Shown here: one piece after another, positions 61,754 to 64,000 of the stretch
How the letters are laid out: the number at the start of each line of letters is the position of its first letter
Numbering within the stretch: position 1 is the stretch's first letter
DNA from: Clusia tigrina
Taxonomy: Eukaryota > Arthropoda > Insecta > Diptera > Clusiidae
Assembly: GCA_920105625.2 (NCBI GenBank)
Contig: OV050032.1
Coordinates: 73,637,879-73,701,878, forward strand
Direction of reading: 5' to 3'
Length of the DNA: 64,000 nt
Translations under genes and position numbers: made by a program
The notes under the pieces: generated by a model
The model's input: the letters and a program-made list of their open reading frames with translations, nothing else
Told to the model about the DNA's origin: nothing
Databases searched by the model: none

Positions 61754-62733
61754 GAAGTTTTATCAGTGCTTGATTTGGGACTCAAGGGTAGCATAGCTTT
61801 GAGCGATAGCTTAAATTGACAAGAGGCTCGAGTTCTTTATTGTTAAAAAATTTCATGGTTTTATGACGCTCCAGTAAAAAGTTACAAGCATTTGTATGTT
61901 GCAAACTTTGATAGGTGTAGGACGAACCGTATAGAAGTTAGGGCCATTTGAAGTTTTATCAGTGTTTGATTTGGGACTCAAGGGTAGCATAGCTTTGAGC
62001 GATAGCTTAAATTGAGAAGAGGCTCGAGTACTTTATTGTTACAAAATTTCAAGGTTTTATGACGCTCCAGTAAAAAGTTACAAGCATTTGTATGTTGCAA
62101 ACTTTGATAGGTGTAGGACGTACCGCATAGAAGTTAGGGCCATTTGAAGTTTTATCAGTGTTTGATTTGGGACTCAAGGGTAGCATAGCTTTCAGCGATA
62201 GCTCAAATTGACAAGAGGCTCGAATACTTTACTGTTACAAAATTTCAAGGTTTTATGACGCTCCAGTAAAAAGTTACAAGCATTTGTATGTTGCAAACAT
62301 TGATAGGTGCAGGACGCACCGTATAGAAGTTAGGGCCATTTGAAATTTTATCAGTGTTTGATTTGGGACTCAGGGGTAGCATAGCTTTGAGCGATAACTT
62401 AAATTGACAAGAGGCTCGAGTACTTTATTGTTACAAAATTTCAAGGTTTTATGACGCTCCAATAAAAAGTTACAAGCATTTATATGTTGCAAACTTTGAT
62501 AGGTGTAGGACGTACCGTATAGAAGTTAGGGACACTTGAAGTTCTATCAGTGTTTGATTTGGGACTCAAGGGTAGCATAGTTTTGAGCAATAGCTAAAAT
62601 TGACAAGAGGCTCGAGTACTCTATTGTTACAAAATTACAAGGTTTTATGACGCTCCAGTAAAAAGTTACAAGCATTTGTATGTTGCAAACCTTGGTAGGT
62701 GTAGGACGTACCGTATAGAAGTTAGGGCCATTT

Positions 62734-63321
62734 GAAGTTTTATCAGTGTTTGATTTCGGACTCAAGGGTAGCATAGCTTTGAGCGATAGCTTAAATTGAC
62801 AAGAGGCTCGAGTACTTTATTGTTACAACATTTCAAGGTTTTATGACGCTTCAGTAAAAAGTTGCAAGCATTTGTATGTTGCAAACTTTGATAGGTGTAG
62901 GACGCACCGTATGGAAGTTCGGGCCATTTGAAGTTTTATCAGTGTTTGATTTGGAACTCAAGGGTAGCATAGCTTTGAGCGATAGCTTAAATTGACAAGA
63001 GGCTCGAGTAATTTAGTGTTAAAAACTGTCAAGGTTTTATGACGCTCCAGTAAAAAGTTACAAGCATTTGTATGTTGCAAAGTTTGATAGGTGTAGGACG
63101 TACCGTATAGAAGTTAGGGCCATTTGAAATATTATCAGTGTTTGATTTGGGACTCAAGGGTAGCATAGCTTTGAGCGATAGCTTAAATTGACAAGAGGCT
63201 CGAGTACTTTATTGTTACAAAATTTCAAGGTTTTATGACGCTCCAATAAAAAGTTACAAGCATTTGTATGTTGCAAACTTTGATAGGTGTAGGACGTACC
63301 GTATAGAAGTTAAGGCCATTT
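62734..63321. repeat. Three-unit block in domain D, copy 3 (units 323-325)
   Basis: Same order, more diverged: 'gcttcag', 'gttcgggcc', 'atttagtg', 'gttaaaaactgtc' and 'gaaatattat'. Confidence 0.7.
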
Positions 63322-63909
63322 GAAGTTTTATCAGCGTTTGATTTCGGACTCAAGGGTAGCATAGTTTTGAGCGATAGCTAAAATTGACAAGAGGCTCGAG
63401 TACTTTATTGTTACAAAATTTCAAGGTTTTATGACGCTCCAGTAAAAAGTTACAAGCATTTGTATGTTGCAAACTTTGATAGGTGTTGGACGTACCGTAT
63501 AGAAGTTAGGGCCATTTGAACTTTTATCAGTGTTTGATTTGGGACTCAAGGGTAGCATATCTTTGAGCGATAGCTAAAATTGACAAAAGGCTCGAGTGCT
63601 TTTTTGTTACAAAATTTCAAGGTTTTATGAGGCTCCAATAATAAGTTACAAGCATTTGTATGTTGCAAACTTTGATAGGTGTAGGACGTACCGTATAGAA
63701 GTTAGGGCCATTTGAAATTTTATCAGTGTGTGATTTGGGACTCAGGGGTAGCATAGCTTTGAGCGATAGCTTAAATTGACAAGAGGCTCGAGTACTTTAT
63801 TGTTACAAAATTTCAAGGTTTTATGACGCTCCAATAAAAAGTTACAAGCATTTGTATGTTGCAAACTTTGATAGGTGTAGGACGTACCGTATAGAAGTTA
63901 GTGACACTT

Positions 63910-64000
63910 GAAGTTCTATCAGTGTTTGATTTGGGACTCAAGGGTAGCATAGCTTTGAGCGATAGCTAAAATTGACAGAAGGCTCGAGTGCTTTATTGTT
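63910..64000. repeat. Last unit, cut by the window end (unit 329)
   Basis: 91 bp are visible, to 'ctttattgtt'. It starts 'gaagttctat' and has 'gctaaaatt', 'gacagaagg' and 'gagtgcttt'. The array clearly continues past the window. Confidence 0.9.

Larger units (their letters stand above)
1..64000. repeat. 196-bp satellite DNA array, about 329 head-to-tail units
   Basis: The window is a single tandem array. Every unit can be walked from one 'gggccattt|gaag' junction to the next, 196 bp later, with no break. Landmarks in monomer order are: gaagttttatcagtg (1-15), tttgggactcaaggg (21-35), tagcatagctttgagc (36-51), gatagcttaaattgac (52-67), ggctcgagtact (72-83), ttgttacaaaatttc (87-101), ggttttatgacgctcc (104-119), agtaaaaagttacaagc (120-136), atttgtatgttgc (137-149), tttgataggtgtagg (154-168) and acgtaccgtatag (169-181). 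All units are in one orientation; I saw no inversion and no inserted element. Composition of the common monomer is 47 G and 26 C in 196 bases. The chromosomal role (centromere, pericentromere, subtelomere) cannot be read from the sequence. Confidence 0.98.
56915..64000. repeat. Domain D: more divergent, weakly organised end (units 293-329)
   Basis: Many units carry substitutions seen once only, such as 'gagcgctagc', 'gaggatcgagaac', 'caagcttgtatgacgctaaag' and 'gtgcaggacgcacc'. Three indel units occur in 7 kb (two of 195 bp and one of 137 bp). Duplications are short: a three-unit block at 57895, 59853 and 62734, and a 'gggacactt|gaagttctat' dimer repeated at 4-7 unit spacing. This is less homogenised than domain B. 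Confidence 0.7.

Noticed and set aside
31501..62774. Other minus-strand open frames of 62-75 codons (31501, 40522, 46200, 58931, 61520, 62547)
   Set aside because: They read the same satellite strand as the others. Small indels or substitutions move the stops. Two begin with ATG, but lie wholly inside repeat units with no gene context.
1..64000. CRISPR array
   Set aside because: Repeats are directly adjacent 196-bp units with no unique spacers, and there are no cas genes. This is a eukaryotic-type satellite.
1..64000. CENP-B box or telomere-type repeats
   Set aside because: I found no match to the CENP-B box core (TTCG....A..CGGG) in the monomer on either strand and no short telomeric repeat runs.
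1..64000. tRNA, rRNA or other structured RNA gene
   Set aside because: Apart from the weak A/B-box-like pair, no cloverleaf, rRNA or snRNA sequence is present. The AGCT-rich segment at monomer 37-60 forms only short imperfect dyads.

Overview
The whole 64 kb window is one uninterrupted satellite DNA array. It holds about 329 head-to-tail copies of a 196-bp, AT-rich (about 37% G+C) monomer, all in the same orientation, with no unique sequence, transposon, RNA gene or credible protein gene. I followed the array unit by unit from base 1 (which lacks only the first base of a unit) to base 64000 (91 bp into the last). Of the 328 units before the last, 304 are 196 bp long. The rest are 189 bp (nine), 193 to 197 bp (eight), 190 bp (two), 177, 137, and 88 bp (two). 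Unit numbers below (unit 1 to unit 329) and 'monomer positions' 1 to 196 count from the 'gaagtttt' that follows 'gggccattt'.

Such an array points to a eukaryotic nuclear genome, in centromeric, pericentromeric, subtelomeric or other heterochromatic DNA. I do not recognise the monomer and cannot name the species, or say whether it is plant or animal.

Layout, by diagnostic variant bases. Domain A is 1-20105 (units 1-104), with 189-bp units and kilobase blocks reused two or three times. A transition zone is 20106-22652 (units 105-117). Domain B is 22653-53393 (units 118-274), the most organised part. It has recurring multi-monomer words, a 10-unit (1960 bp) and a 22-unit (4312 bp) higher-order repeat, an almost perfect 29-unit (5678 bp) tandem duplication at about 36454-47809, and an 8-unit (1568 bp) duplication. 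Domain C is 53394-56914 (units 275-292), where domain-A and transition variants come back. Domain D is 56915-64000 (units 293-329), more divergent, with many private substitutions and only short higher-order structure, like the eroded side of an array.

There are no genes working together here. What the sequence records is homogenisation: unequal crossover in register, segmental duplication, gene conversion and occasional deletion. The only possible functional signals inside the monomer are a weak RNA polymerase III A-box/B-box-like pair followed by a T run, and a conserved palindromic core (ctcgagtact). Both are offered as hypotheses. I found no new protein-coding or defence-type system.
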